From positions 62,001 to 126,000 of the forward strand of contig NZ_BDAU01000034.1 in NCBI RefSeq assembly GCF_001612615.1: 64,000 bases of DNA. Direction: 5' to 3'. Below are positions 51,903 to 61,660 of this stretch, piece after piece. The notes beneath the pieces were generated by a model. It ran no database searches, was not told the origin of the DNA, and saw nothing but the letters and a program-made list of their open reading frames with translations. A program made the translations under genes and the position numbers. How positions within the stretch are numbered: the stretch's first letter is position 1; each line of letters starts with the position of its first letter. The stretch is from Nocardia amikacinitolerans NBRC 108937 (lineage in GTDB: Bacteria; Actinomycetota; Actinomycetes; Mycobacteriales; Mycobacteriaceae).

Positions 51903-54887
51903 GTGGGCATGCGGCCCCCAACCGGCTTACCTTCGTTGTCCCGACGCAGCCGCGTGCTGCTCGTGGGGGCCATCATCCTGGCGGCGTTGCTGCTGCTGGG
52001 ACCGCGGCTGACCGACACCTATACCAACTGGCTGTGGTTCGGTGAGGTCGGTTTCCGCGACGTGTATCTCACCGTGCTGCTGACCCGCGTACTGCTGTTC
52101 CTCGCGGTGGCGGTGTTCGTCGGTCTCGTGGTCTGGCTCGCGTTGCTGCTCGCCTATCGGACGCGACCGGTGTTCATCCCGGTCGCCGGGCCGAACGATC
52201 CGATCGCGCGCTACCGCACCACCGTGATGAGCAAGCTCAAGCTGTTCGGCGTCGGCATCCCGGTGCTGCTCGGTCTGCTTTCCGGCTTGGTGGCGCAGTC
52301 GAACTGGGTCACGGTGCAGTTGTTCCGCACCGGCGGCTCGTTCGGCGAGACCGATCCGCAGTTCGGCCTGGACGTAGGTTTCTACGCCTTCGATCTGCCT
52401 TTCTACCGGATGGTGCTGAACTGGCTGTTCGTCGCGGTGGTCATCGCGTTCTTCGCGAACCTGGTGACGCACTACATCTTCGGCGGCCTGCGGCTGAGCG
52501 GGCGTGAGGGCACGCTCACCAAGCCAGCGCGCATCCAGCTCGCGGTGCTCGCCGGAATCTTCGTGCTGCTCAAGGCGATCGCGTACTGGTTCGACCGCTA
52601 CGAGCTGCTCTCCAGCGCGCGCAAGGAACCCACCTTCACCGGCGGTTCGTTCACCGACATCAACGCGGTGCTGCCCGCCAAGCTGATCCTGCTGTCCATC
52701 GCGGTGATCTGCGCGCTCGCCTTCTTCGCCGGCATCGTGCTGCGCGACCTGCGGGTGCCCGCCATGGCCGCCGCGCTGCTCGTGCTCTCCTCGATCCTGG
52801 TCGGCGCGGTGTGGCCGCTGGTTGTCGAGCAGTTCTCGGTGCGCCCGAACGCCGCGGACAAGGAGTCGGAGTACATCGAGCGCAACATCGCCGCGACCAG
52901 GCAGGCGTTCGGCATCACCGACGACAAGGTCGAGTACCAGAACTACCGGGGCGACGGCACCAAGAACCCGCGCGACGTTCCCGCCGACCGCACCACCATC
53001 TCCAACATCCGGCTGCTCGACCCGAACATCCTTTCGCCCACCTTTACTCAGCTGCACCAGCTGAAGAACTTCTACGGCTTCCCCAACCCGCTCGACATCG
53101 ACCGCTACACCATCGACGGCGAGATGCAGGACTACGTCGTCGCGGCGCGCGAGCTGGAGCCGCAGAGCCTCAAGGACAACCAGACGGACTGGATCAACCG
53201 GCACACCGTCTACACCCACGGCAACGGCTTCGTCGCCGCCCCGGCCAACCGCATCAACAAGGCCGCGGCCAAGGACGCGACCGTCGCTGGTAGCAGCGAC
53301 AGCGGCTACCCGGTCTTCGACGACGGCACAATGAGTTTCATCAGTGACATCTCCACTCCGCGGGACCGTCAGGCCATCAAGGTCGACCAACCGCGGATCT
53401 ACTACGGGGAGCTGATCTCCCAGTCCGACGCCGACTACGCCATCGTCGGCGCCGCCGGGCAGCCCGCGCGGGAATACGACCTGGACAACGTGCAGTACAC
53501 CTACACGGGTTCCGGCGGCGTGTCGATCGGCTCCTGGTTCAACCGGCTGGCTTTCGCGGCGAAGTACGCGGAGCGCAACATCCTGTTCTCCGGCGCCATC
53601 GGCGACGACTCGAAGATCATCTTCAACCGCGATCCGAAGGAGCGGGTCGAGAAGGTCGCGCCCTGGCTGACCGCCGACGGGAACGCCTACCCCGCAGTGG
53701 TGGACAAGCGCATCGTCTGGATCGTGGACGCCTACACCACCCTGGACAACTACCCGTACGCGCAGAGCACCTCGCTGGAGGGCGCGGTCGAGGACAGCAT
53801 CGACAAGAAGACCGGACGGCTGTTGCCCCGCAAGGAGGTCAGCTACATCCGTAACTCGGTGAAGGCGACGGTCGACGCCTACGACGGCACCGTCACCCTG
53901 TACGAGGTGGACACCGCCGATCCGGTGCTGAAGGCTTGGCGCGGGGTGTTCCCGAACGCGGTGAAGCCGGAGAGCGACATCTCGCCAGAGCTGCGCTCGC
54001 ACTTCCGCTACCCGGAGGATCTGTTCAAGGTGCAGCGCGAGATGCTCACCAGGTACCACGTGAACGATCCGCGGCAGTTCTTCACCAACAACGCGTTCTG
54101 GTCGGTGCCCAGCGATCCGACGATCGAGGGCGGCACTTTCAAGCAGCCGCCGCACTACGTGCTCGTCGGTGATCCGGAGACGGGGCGGCCGGAGTTCAAC
54201 CTGACCAGCGCCATGGTGGGCTTCAACAGGCAGTTCCTGTCGGCCTACATCTCAGTGCATTCGGATCCGGAGAGTTACGGCAAGTTCACGATCTTGCAGT
54301 TGCCGACGGATTCGCAGACGCAGGGTCCGCAGCAAACGCAGAACACGATGACCATCAACGACGAGGTCTCGCGCGACAAGACGCTGTTGCAGGGCGCGAA
54401 CAAGATCAAGTACGGCAATCTGCTCACCCTGCCGATCGCCGACGGCGGCATTCTCTATGTCGAGCCGCTGTACACCGAGCGCAACAGCGGACCGAACACC
54501 TCGACCTTCCCGCAGCTGGCCCGCGTGCTCGTGAGCTACCGCGACCCGGCGACCGGCTCGGTGATGGTCGGTTACGAGCCGACTCTCGCTGCGGCTCTCG
54601 ACAAGATCTTCCCCGGCAGCGGAAGCGCCGCGACGGCCCCGGGCGCCGAGACGCCGAACCAGCAGGGCACGGCTCCGCCGCCGCCGAACCAGGGCGTCAC
54701 GGCGCCGCCGCCCGCCCAGGGAACGACCCCGCCGCCGCCGAACGCGAAGGACGCCGCGGTCGTGGAACTGGACGCGGCCCTGCGCAATGTGCGCGACGCT
54801 CAGCGCAGCGGTGATCTGGCCAGTCTCGGTGCGGCGTTCACCAGGCTGGAGCAGGCGATCAAGGCGTACGAAAACAGCGGTCGCTGA
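51903..54887 (+). CDS. UPF0182 large membrane protein
   Basis: A 994-residue protein. The N-terminal ~310 residues hold about seven transmembrane helices (VLLVGAIILAALLLLGPRL is the first). A long extracytoplasmic region follows (SNIRLLDPNILSPTFTQLHQ; YGFPNPLDIDRYTIDGE). Near the C-terminus is a Pro/Gln/Thr-rich stretch (TAPPPPNQGVTAPPPAQG), then a short helix. It matches the Rv3193c family, whose role is unknown. GTG 51903 is preceded by GGAGAG; ATG 51909 is an alternative. A strong terminator follows. Confidence 0.93.
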   Translation: MGMRPPTGLPSLSRRSRVLLVGAIILAALLLLGPRLTDTYTNWLWFGEVGFRDVYLTVLLTRVLLFLAVAVFVGLVVWLALLLAYRTRPVFIPVAGPNDPIARYRTTVMSKLKLFGVGIPVLLGLLSGLVAQSNWVTVQLFRTGGSFGETDPQFGLDVGFYAFDLPFYRMVLNWLFVAVVIAFFANLVTHYIFGGLRLSGREGTLTKPARIQLAVLAGIFVLLKAIAYWFDRYELLSSARKEPTFTGGSFTDINAVLPAKLILLSIAVICALAFFAGIVLRDLRVPAMAAALLVLSSILVGAVWPLVVEQFSVRPNAADKESEYIERNIAATRQAFGITDDKVEYQNYRGDGTKNPRDVPADRTTISNIRLLDPNILSPTFTQLHQLKNFYGFPNPLDIDRYTIDGEMQDYVVAARELEPQSLKDNQTDWINRHTVYTHGNGFVAAPANRINKAAAKDATVAGSSDSGYPVFDDGTMSFISDISTPRDRQAIKVDQPRIYYGELISQSDADYAIVGAAGQPAREYDLDNVQYTYTGSGGVSIGSWFNRLAFAAKYAERNILFSGAIGDDSKIIFNRDPKERVEKVAPWLTADGNAYPAVVDKRIVWIVDAYTTLDNYPYAQSTSLEGAVEDSIDKKTGRLLPRKEVSYIRNSVKATVDAYDGTVTLYEVDTADPVLKAWRGVFPNAVKPESDISPELRSHFRYPEDLFKVQREMLTRYHVNDPRQFFTNNAFWSVPSDPTIEGGTFKQPPHYVLVGDPETGRPEFNLTSAMVGFNRQFLSAYISVHSDPESYGKFTILQLPTDSQTQGPQQTQNTMTINDEVSRDKTLLQGANKIKYGNLLTLPIADGGILYVEPLYTERNSGPNTSTFPQLARVLVSYRDPATGSVMVGYEPTLAAALDKIFPGSGSAATAPGAETPNQQGTAPPPPNQGVTAPPPAQGTTPPPPNAKDAAVVELDAALRNVRDAQRSGDLASLGAAFTRLEQAIKAYENSGR

Positions 54888-54901
54888 CGCCTTCAGCACA
54901 A

Positions 54902-54941
54902 AAGCGGCGCTGCCATCCCCAGTGATGGCAGCGCCGCTTTC
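54902..54941. terminator. Bidirectional intrinsic terminator
   Basis: A perfect 17-base stem (AAAGCGGCGCTGCCATC and its complement) with a 6-base loop and A/T-rich flanks on both sides lies between the convergent UPF0182 and Rpf-like genes. It suits both strands. Confidence 0.85.
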
Positions 54942-54971
54942 GTGTGCTGTGGCGGTGACGGGGTTTCGGCG

Positions 54972-55526
54972 TCAGTTGCCCAGCGAGTCGATCAGCGCGC
55001 TGTGCTGCGACAGCAGCTGCTGGTACTGGCCCTCCAGGCCGTACTGCTTGGCCAGCTCGGCGCCGGTGCTCTTGACCTGGTCGACGATGTCCTGGCTCTG
55101 CTCGACCGCGGGGGCGGGAAGCTCGGGCGCGGGGACGGGAAGCGCGGGGGCGACGGGCTCGGCTTCCGGCTCCGGAGCGGACTGGCCCGCCTGCAGGTAC
55201 TTGCCGCACGACGGCCAGGCGCCGACACCCTGGGTGGCCAGCACGTTCTCGGCGACCCGGATCTGCTCTTCCTTGCTGGCGTTGTGGGCGTAGCCGGTGC
55301 CGCCGTTGGCGGTCCAGGTGCTCTGCGAGAACTGCAGGCCGCCGTAGTAGCCGTTACCGGTGTTGATCCCCCAGTTGCCACCGCTCTCGCACTGGGCGAC
55401 GCCGTCCCAGTTGTGGGTCGCGGCGGAGGCCGAGGCGGTGGAGAGTGCGAACGGGACGGCAACAAAGGCGCCGGTGATGGCGGCGAGGCCGAGGGCGCGG
55501 GTGCTGAACTTCCGGTTCTCAGACAT
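54972..55526 (-). CDS. Resuscitation-promoting-factor-like secreted transglycosylase
   Basis: A 184-residue secreted protein. A signal peptide covers about 1-36 (LGLAAITGAFVAVPFALSTA). The Rpf domain follows directly: ATHNWDGVAQCESGGNWGIN, with catalytic Glu47, YYGGLQFSQSTW, and a second cysteine (WPSCGKY) for the disulphide. A Pro/Ala/Glu linker (APEPEAEPVAPALPVPAPEL) and a short C-terminal helix follow. Rpf proteins cleave peptidoglycan and wake dormant cells. The start is ATG 55526, with GGGAGGG about nine bases upstream. Confidence 0.92.
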   Translation of the reverse strand: MSENRKFSTRALGLAAITGAFVAVPFALSTASASAATHNWDGVAQCESGGNWGINTGNGYYGGLQFSQSTWTANGGTGYAHNASKEEQIRVAENVLATQGVGAWPSCGKYLQAGQSAPEPEAEPVAPALPVPAPELPAPAVEQSQDIVDQVKSTGAELAKQYGLEGQYQQLLSQHSALIDSLGN

Positions 55527-56129
55527 GGTGGTTTCCCTCCCTGCGCCCACCGACTCGACGAATGTCATCGCGTCCCTGTCCCCAGGAGGTCGGGGATCCT
55601 CGAACCGCGGGACAGGGTCGCCGGTGTTCGGCGGTTCGAGTTCGAGCCCATCACGGTTTGCTCCGGGCCGTGGACCGACCGTAACCAAGAAATCTCGGCA
55701 GATCACATCTTGATAACTATGAGAATTGCATGAAGCGAATGACGCGAAAATCGATGTATGCCCAGGTAAGAAATGCCTCGAGGACGGGTTCTGGTCGGTA
55801 CGTTATAGCACCGTTATGTGCGCGAGATCACCCTGAAATAGTGACGGCTGTCACGTTTGAAGCGCGGAACTGGTCGGTCGGCTTACGAAAAATGGCCGCC
55901 GACGGCCGCCGATGCACGGGGGCACGCGCAATGTCCGCTCGGTCGGCTCTGCTTGTCCGCGGCAAGTCCACGCCCGCGAGTGAGTTGCCGCTCGGAGTGG
56001 TGATCTGCTCATTTGGTCGTCGAGTGAGCGCTTTCCGATTCCTCGGTAACCCGCTGACCTGGCTGAACGGCCTCCTCGGTAAGCGATTTGCCTTCCCCGC
56101 GTAGACGTGTGTAATCTGGTGTTCACCGA
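55527..56129. other. Rpf 5' region and upstream of tRNA-Met
   Basis: About 600 bases without a supported gene. The part next to the Rpf gene (55527-55735) should be its promoter and untranslated leader; an AT-rich CATAGTTAT stretch near 55710-55735 on the minus strand could be the -10 region. The rest (55740-56129) is lower in GC than its surroundings and holds no clear signal. Confidence 0.45.
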
Positions 56130-56203
56130 CGCGGGGTGGAGCAGCTCGGTAGCTCGCTGGGCTCATAACCCAGAGGTCGCAGGTTCAAATCCTGTCCCCG
56201 CTA
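56130..56203 (+). tRNA. Initiator tRNA-fMet (CAT anticodon)
   Basis: A 74-base tRNA beginning CGCGGGGTGGAGCAGC. It has a D arm, an anticodon arm GGGCTCATAACCC with anticodon CAT and three G-C pairs below the loop, and a T arm GGTTCAAATCC. The first base C faces T72, so the top acceptor pair is unpaired. That mismatch and the GGG/CCC anticodon stem mark the initiator form. CCA is not encoded. A terminator follows six bases later. Confidence 0.97.
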
Positions 56204-56208
56204 CGAAG

Positions 56209-56248
56209 AAAAGCGGCCCCGGAACCACATGGTTCCGGGGCCGCTTTT
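56209..56248 (+). terminator. Intrinsic terminator of the tRNA gene
   Basis: A perfect 18-base stem (AAAAGCGGCCCCGGAACC and its complement) with a 4-base loop is followed by CGTTG. It starts five bases after the tRNA 3' end. Its A/T ends may also act on the opposite strand for the convergent secreted-protein gene. Confidence 0.85.
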
Positions 56249-56333
56249 CGTTGCATTGGTCTGCGTTCAGCATCGGGTGCGGTCGGCGGGCGGCCGCGGC
56301 GCGGTGCGCCCGCCCGCCGACGTGGTCATGCGA

Positions 56334-56939
56334 TCAGGGCTGGCCGCTGATGGCCGCGTTCATCGCGTCCATGAACGGCTGGCCGCCCATGATGTAGCCG
56401 CCGGCGATCGCGCCGACGACGGCGCCGATGGGTCCGGTGATGATGCTGAAGAAGCCGAGGCCGAGGACGGCGCCGATCAGGCCGCCAAGCACGCCGCCCG
56501 CCACGAGGCCGACCACGTTCTTGTTGATCTCCGTGGCGAGGCGGGCCTGCGAGTCGACCGGCTGCATCTCGCCGATCGCCTTCGCGTCCACCGTCGGCGT
56601 GAGCGTCAGCTTCCTGCCGTCTTCGCTGATCTCGTTCGCCACCGGCAGGCGCTGTCCGGAGAGCTCGTAGGTCAGCGGCACGTCGGTGACGACCTCGCCG
56701 CGATCGGACTTCAGCACCACCTTGGCGCCGCCGTCGACGATCTCGAACCGGCCGTTGTCGACCGTCGTGGTGACGACGCGCGAGGCGTCGGCCGACACCG
56801 TGCGGTAGCCGACGCCCTGGTCGACGCCGGACGCCGAAACCTCCTGCTGATCAGCGGGTTTCGCGTGCACGGCGCCCGCGGTGAGGCCGACCGCCGCGGC
56901 GGTCAAGAGTGTCGTTGTGGCAAGCATGCCGAACTTCAT
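56334..56939 (-). CDS. Exported protein with glycine-rich membrane C-terminus
   Basis: A 201-residue protein with a cleavable signal (residues about 1-26, AVGLTAGAVHAKPADQQ). A beta-rich middle (GRFEIVDGGAKVVLKSDRGE, LTYELSGQRLPV) is followed by a hydrophobic, glycine-zipper-like C-terminal segment (LVAGGVLGGLIGAVLGLGFF, then GPIGAVVGAIAGGYIMGG). It resembles secreted Nocardia/Rhodococcus proteins of unknown role; I do not assign a family. The start is ATG 56939, with AAAAGGA about seven bases upstream. Confidence 0.75.
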   Translation of the reverse strand: MKFGMLATTTLLTAAAVGLTAGAVHAKPADQQEVSASGVDQGVGYRTVSADASRVVTTTVDNGRFEIVDGGAKVVLKSDRGEVVTDVPLTYELSGQRLPVANEISEDGRKLTLTPTVDAKAIGEMQPVDSQARLATEINKNVVGLVAGGVLGGLIGAVLGLGFFSIITGPIGAVVGAIAGGYIMGGQPFMDAMNAAISGQP

Positions 56940-57224
56940 GCTGAATTCCTTTTGACGAGATCTCCGGCTCCCGTGGCCGGATGGCGGGTGACTGTATAGC
57001 GCGCGGGCCATACGGCGTCCGAAAATCTTTGGACTTCAGCCGAATTCGGCAGGAAATTGGGCATATCGTTGCCCATTCGTGACCTAGTCAGATGACCGAA
57101 ATGCCCGGATTCGACAACCCGTCCGGAGTCGTGTAAGCATTTCGTGAGTTTCAGAGTGCAAGTTTCAGACTTCAGATCTCGTCAGGCGCGGGGTTCGAAG
57201 CGTGACAGCTGTGGAGGGCGAGAC

Positions 57225-57881
57225 GTGTCGCGCCAACGTGTTCGTGCCGGTTTCGCCTTGGCCTCGTTCTTGCTGGTCTGCGCGGTGTGCACCGGCTTGA
57301 CGATCATGGTCGCGTTCGCCATGGACGACGCGGAGCCCGCCCGTAGCGCGAGCCCGCAGCTGGTCGACAACATCCGTGCGACAACGGTTTCGGCGGCGCC
57401 GTCGACATCGAGCGCGCCCGAGCCTGCCGCCGGGGAGCCCATCGCCGAGGGCGAGCTCAGCCCGGCCAGCAAGGCGCCGACCGCGATTCTGATGAATGTC
57501 GGTGACTGCGTGGTGCTCGGCGGCGGCGCCGACGAAATCGAGAAGGCCTCCTGCGGCGGCGGCAATTCCAGCTACAAGGTCTTCGACAAGGTGCCCGCCG
57601 ACGGCAAATGCCCGGCCGACGCCGACCAGTCCTACGGTCAGCGCGTGCGCGGGGTCGAGCAGGGATCGTTGTGCATGGATATCGACTGGGTCGTCGGCGG
57701 CTGCATGGAACTCGGCGCCGGCAATCCGAAACACATCGATTGCGCCGCCGGCGGTACGGCCAAGGGCGTGCGGGTGCTGGAAGTCAAGCAGGGCATCACC
57801 GATGTGAACCAATGCGCCTCCGGCAATTACGGATTCGTCTACAACCAACGCCGCTTCGTGGTCTGTGTCGCCGAACTCTGA
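57225..57881 (+). CDS. LppU/SCO3897-like exported protein
   Basis: A 218-residue protein. An N-terminal hydrophobic segment (ALASFLLVCAVCTGLTIMVA) is followed by a Ser/Ala/Pro linker. A cysteine-rich globular domain starts at LMNVGDCVVLGGGADEIEKA and includes GKCPADADQSY, GSLCMDIDWVVGGCMEL and CASGNYGFVYNQRRFVVC. Six or more cysteines suggest disulphides outside the membrane. It resembles the LppU family of lipoproteins, but no clear lipobox is present. GTG 57225 has GGAGG eight bases upstream. Confidence 0.72.
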   Translation: MSRQRVRAGFALASFLLVCAVCTGLTIMVAFAMDDAEPARSASPQLVDNIRATTVSAAPSTSSAPEPAAGEPIAEGELSPASKAPTAILMNVGDCVVLGGGADEIEKASCGGGNSSYKVFDKVPADGKCPADADQSYGQRVRGVEQGSLCMDIDWVVGGCMELGAGNPKHIDCAAGGTAKGVRVLEVKQGITDVNQCASGNYGFVYNQRRFVVCVAEL

Positions 57882-58019
57882 GGTGGGGCGCCGACTTTTC
57901 GGTGATGCCATCGGTACCCGTACGGTCGCGGAAACCAGATCGAATCCGTGCGGGTCTCGCGGGTGCCGGGCGGCGCGTCTTGTCGGGACGAAGGCCGCGA
58001 CCACGTAATAATCCAGGAC

Positions 58020-58526
58020 GTGAACGCCAATGAGGCACTCCTGGCCGCGTTGCGGCACGAGCGATTCGTCCCGGACCAGATCGATGCGTTCGCGGGCGCC
58101 GAATTGTCGGCGAAATACGGCGGTGTGCCAGTGTCACCGGGCGGGAAACTCTCGGTGGCGCAGACGGCGAACGCGCCCGAGCTGGAATGGCCACTGGCGG
58201 ACGACGAATCCGCTTCGTACACGGTTCTGATGTTCGATGTGGACGCGCCGTCGAGGTCGGCGTCGCACGGGCTGTGCTGGCTGCACTGGGCGGTGGGCGA
58301 CGTTCCCGGACTCGATATCGCCCGTGGTTCCGAGATCGTGCCGTACGCCGGTCCGACGCCGCCCGCGGGCTCCGGGCCGCACCGATATGTGCTCGTGGTC
58401 TACCGGCAGGCGGAGGAAATGGGCGTCCGCCAACTCGGCCGTCCGAAATTCGATCCACTTCGCTTCGCGCATTCGCAGGTGCTCGAGCCCGTCGCCGCGA
58501 ATTTCTTTGTGGCTGAGAACGAATAA
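58020..58526 (+). CDS. YbhB/YbcL-type PEBP family protein
   Basis: A 168-residue phosphatidylethanolamine-binding-protein homologue. The signature segments are present: YTVLMFDVDAPSRS (variant of DPDAP), WLHWAVGDVPG and PPAGSGPHRYVLVVYRQ. No signal peptide is seen. The biochemical role of bacterial members is unclear. The start is GTG 58020, with AGGAC just upstream. Confidence 0.88.
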   Translation: MNANEALLAALRHERFVPDQIDAFAGAELSAKYGGVPVSPGGKLSVAQTANAPELEWPLADDESASYTVLMFDVDAPSRSASHGLCWLHWAVGDVPGLDIARGSEIVPYAGPTPPAGSGPHRYVLVVYRQAEEMGVRQLGRPKFDPLRFAHSQVLEPVAANFFVAENE

Positions 58527-59337
58527 CCGGCGCCCCACGAACACTGGCGTTGCTCGGCATCGGGCGGCGTGTTCTCGCGGTTTCGCGCCTTGGCCGCCGA
58601 ATTGATCGTGGCGTCCTGAGCAGGGCCGCGCGTGCCGGTGCCTTCGTCGGCTGCTTGGGCAGTGAGGTTCGAGCGGCTTGCGGGCGCTCCCGAGCGACAG
58701 CAGTTGGCACAATCGCGACTCGCGTCTCGTCGATCACCTCACCGTGCCGCGCGGTCGGCCCGTGGTGGGAAGACGCCGAACCCAGCGCTCGTGCCGAAGA
58801 CCTGGGTCACCGCGCCGGCTCGGGAGCGGTGCTGAATCGACACCCGAAGCGCACGGATCGCGATGAGCTTGGACGGAGCCACGCGCACGGCGATTCCCAC
58901 ACCGAGCGGTTCGACAACGAAGGTCACAATGCCTCGGCCCACCGCGCTCGAGGTCACCCTCGGTCGGTTCACCAGGGCATGTAGGTCGGGTGAATGAAGG
59001 TCACGTCCAGTCGGTCTGGCGGGATGAAGGGGACCTTCAGTCGGCTACCGCACCGACCATTCTGGACACCAGGCGCTGACCCGTCGGTCGCTGCCCGCCC
59101 AACTCGGTCGCCAACCGGCCGACTGCGGGCAGCTGACCTGCTCGAAAATCGGGTCTACCTGATGTCGCCTGCACACCCCGGGGCATGCCGCGGACCCCGG
59201 GGTGGGCGCGCTCCACACCTTTGGTGCCTATTTGCCGAGAAATTGCGGGCGGACGATAGCTATCGAGGCCGGTACACGGAAAGACCAGACCTCACCTTCC
59301 TTCGATACACGAATCACCCTCGCCAGGAGTTCACCGG
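58527..59337. other. Intergenic region upstream of the FAAL operon
   Basis: About 810 bases with no supported gene. It contains two 21-base direct repeats at a 30-base period (58994-59014 and 59024-59044), a small TGAAGG/CCTTCA palindrome (59025-59039), and an inverted repeat ACCCCGGGG (59175-59183 and 59195-59203). The FAAL promoter should lie in the last 300 bases. Confidence 0.5.
58994..59044 (+). repeat. Two direct repeats, 30-bp period
   Basis: Both copies have ATGAAGG, an 8-base middle and AGTCGG. The second copy's middle makes a palindrome TGAAGG/CCTTCA. Similar AAGG/CCTT elements recur between genes in other actinobacteria, so this may be a dispersed extragenic repeat. Confidence 0.5.
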
Positions 59338-61080
<1,743 letters not shown>

Positions 61081-61106
61081 CCGAACCACCGAGGAGATCA
61101 CCGCAG

Positions 61107-61388
61107 ATGAGAACTCTTGTGCTCGCCCAGCAGGGCGCCCTCGTCGTCGACTGGCTCACCGCGCGGGTGGCCGACCACCTCGACCGCTCCGCCCGCGATA
61201 TCGACCCGACCCTCCCCCTGGCCGAACTGGGCCTCGATTCGGTCTCCGCGGTGAACATCTGCGGCGAGATCGAGGACGAGTGGGATCTCGACCTGGATCC
61301 GACGATCGTGTTCGAGTACCCGACGATCCTCGACCTGAGCGTGTACATCACCGACCAGGTCGCCGACAGACTCGGGCTCGCCGCATGA
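61107..61388 (+). CDS. Acyl carrier protein
   Basis: A 93-residue carrier protein. The phosphopantetheine site is ELGLDSVSAVNI with Ser45. The helices around it (DIDPTLPLAE, EYPTILDLSVYITDQV) match a stand-alone ACP used by FAAL/PKS systems. The start is ATG 61107, 26 bases after the FAAL stop and preceded by GAGGAG. The next frame overlaps the stop as ATGA. Confidence 0.92.
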   Translation: MRTLVLAQQGALVVDWLTARVADHLDRSARDIDPTLPLAELGLDSVSAVNICGEIEDEWDLDLDPTIVFEYPTILDLSVYITDQVADRLGLAA

Positions 61389-61582
61389 GCGAGCGAATCG
61401 TGCGCGTGCGCCGTGCGTATGCCGGAGCCGAGTCCCGGCGAGGCGCAGGCATGAGCGGACGTAGTGAGCGAATCGTGTTGCGAGCGCGCACCGCGCAGGC
61501 CGGAGCTGAGCATCAGCGAGGTGCGGGTATGAGCGAGCGGATCGTGCGGCCGGTGCCGAGCCGCAGCGAGGTGCGGGCATGA
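61385..61582 (+). CDS. 65-residue ORF of three repeats bridging ACP and PKS
   Basis: ATG 61385 overlaps the ACP stop (ATGA), and the TGA at 61580-61582 overlaps the PKS ATG at 61579. The frame has three related units, each starting MSERIV or MSGRSERIV and the first two ending AGAE..RGAG; they start at residues 1, 23 and 49. The DNA units begin at 61385, 61451 and 61529, and a fourth begins at 61579 in a different frame as the PKS start. No family is known. It may be a translated intergenic repeat that keeps ribosomes coupled between ACP and PKS and need not have a function of its own. Confidence 0.45.
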   Translation: MSERIVRVRRAYAGAESRRGAGMSGRSERIVLRARTAQAGAEHQRGAGMSERIVRPVPSRSEVRA

Positions 61583-61660
61583 GCCGACGCACCGAGCGGA
61601 TCATGTGCGGGCACGCCGCGCGGACGACGGAGCCGAGCGACGCGATCGCGATCGTCGGCA
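61385..61660 (+). repeat. Degenerate tandem repeat with start codon in every unit
   Basis: Four units (61385, 61451, 61529, 61579) share ATGAGC...GAGCG(A/G)ATC(G/A)TG and a GCCGGAGC or GAGCCGAGC segment. Unit lengths are 66, 78 and 50 bases, then the last unit fades into the ketosynthase coding sequence after about 60-80 bases. Confidence 0.7.

Noticed and set aside
55527..55735. Possible ydaO-type c-di-AMP riboswitch upstream of the Rpf-like gene
   Set aside because: Such riboswitches often precede rpf genes in actinobacteria, but the hallmark GGGGTGAA-type conserved strings could not be found here. A covariance-model search would settle it.
55730..56104. 124-codon plus-strand frame upstream of tRNA-Met
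   Set aside because: No ribosome site, atypical composition and no recognisable motif; treated as intergenic.
58550..58984. 144-codon plus-strand frame between PEBP and FAAL
   Set aside because: No start signal and no family resemblance; codon pattern does not differ from shadow frames.
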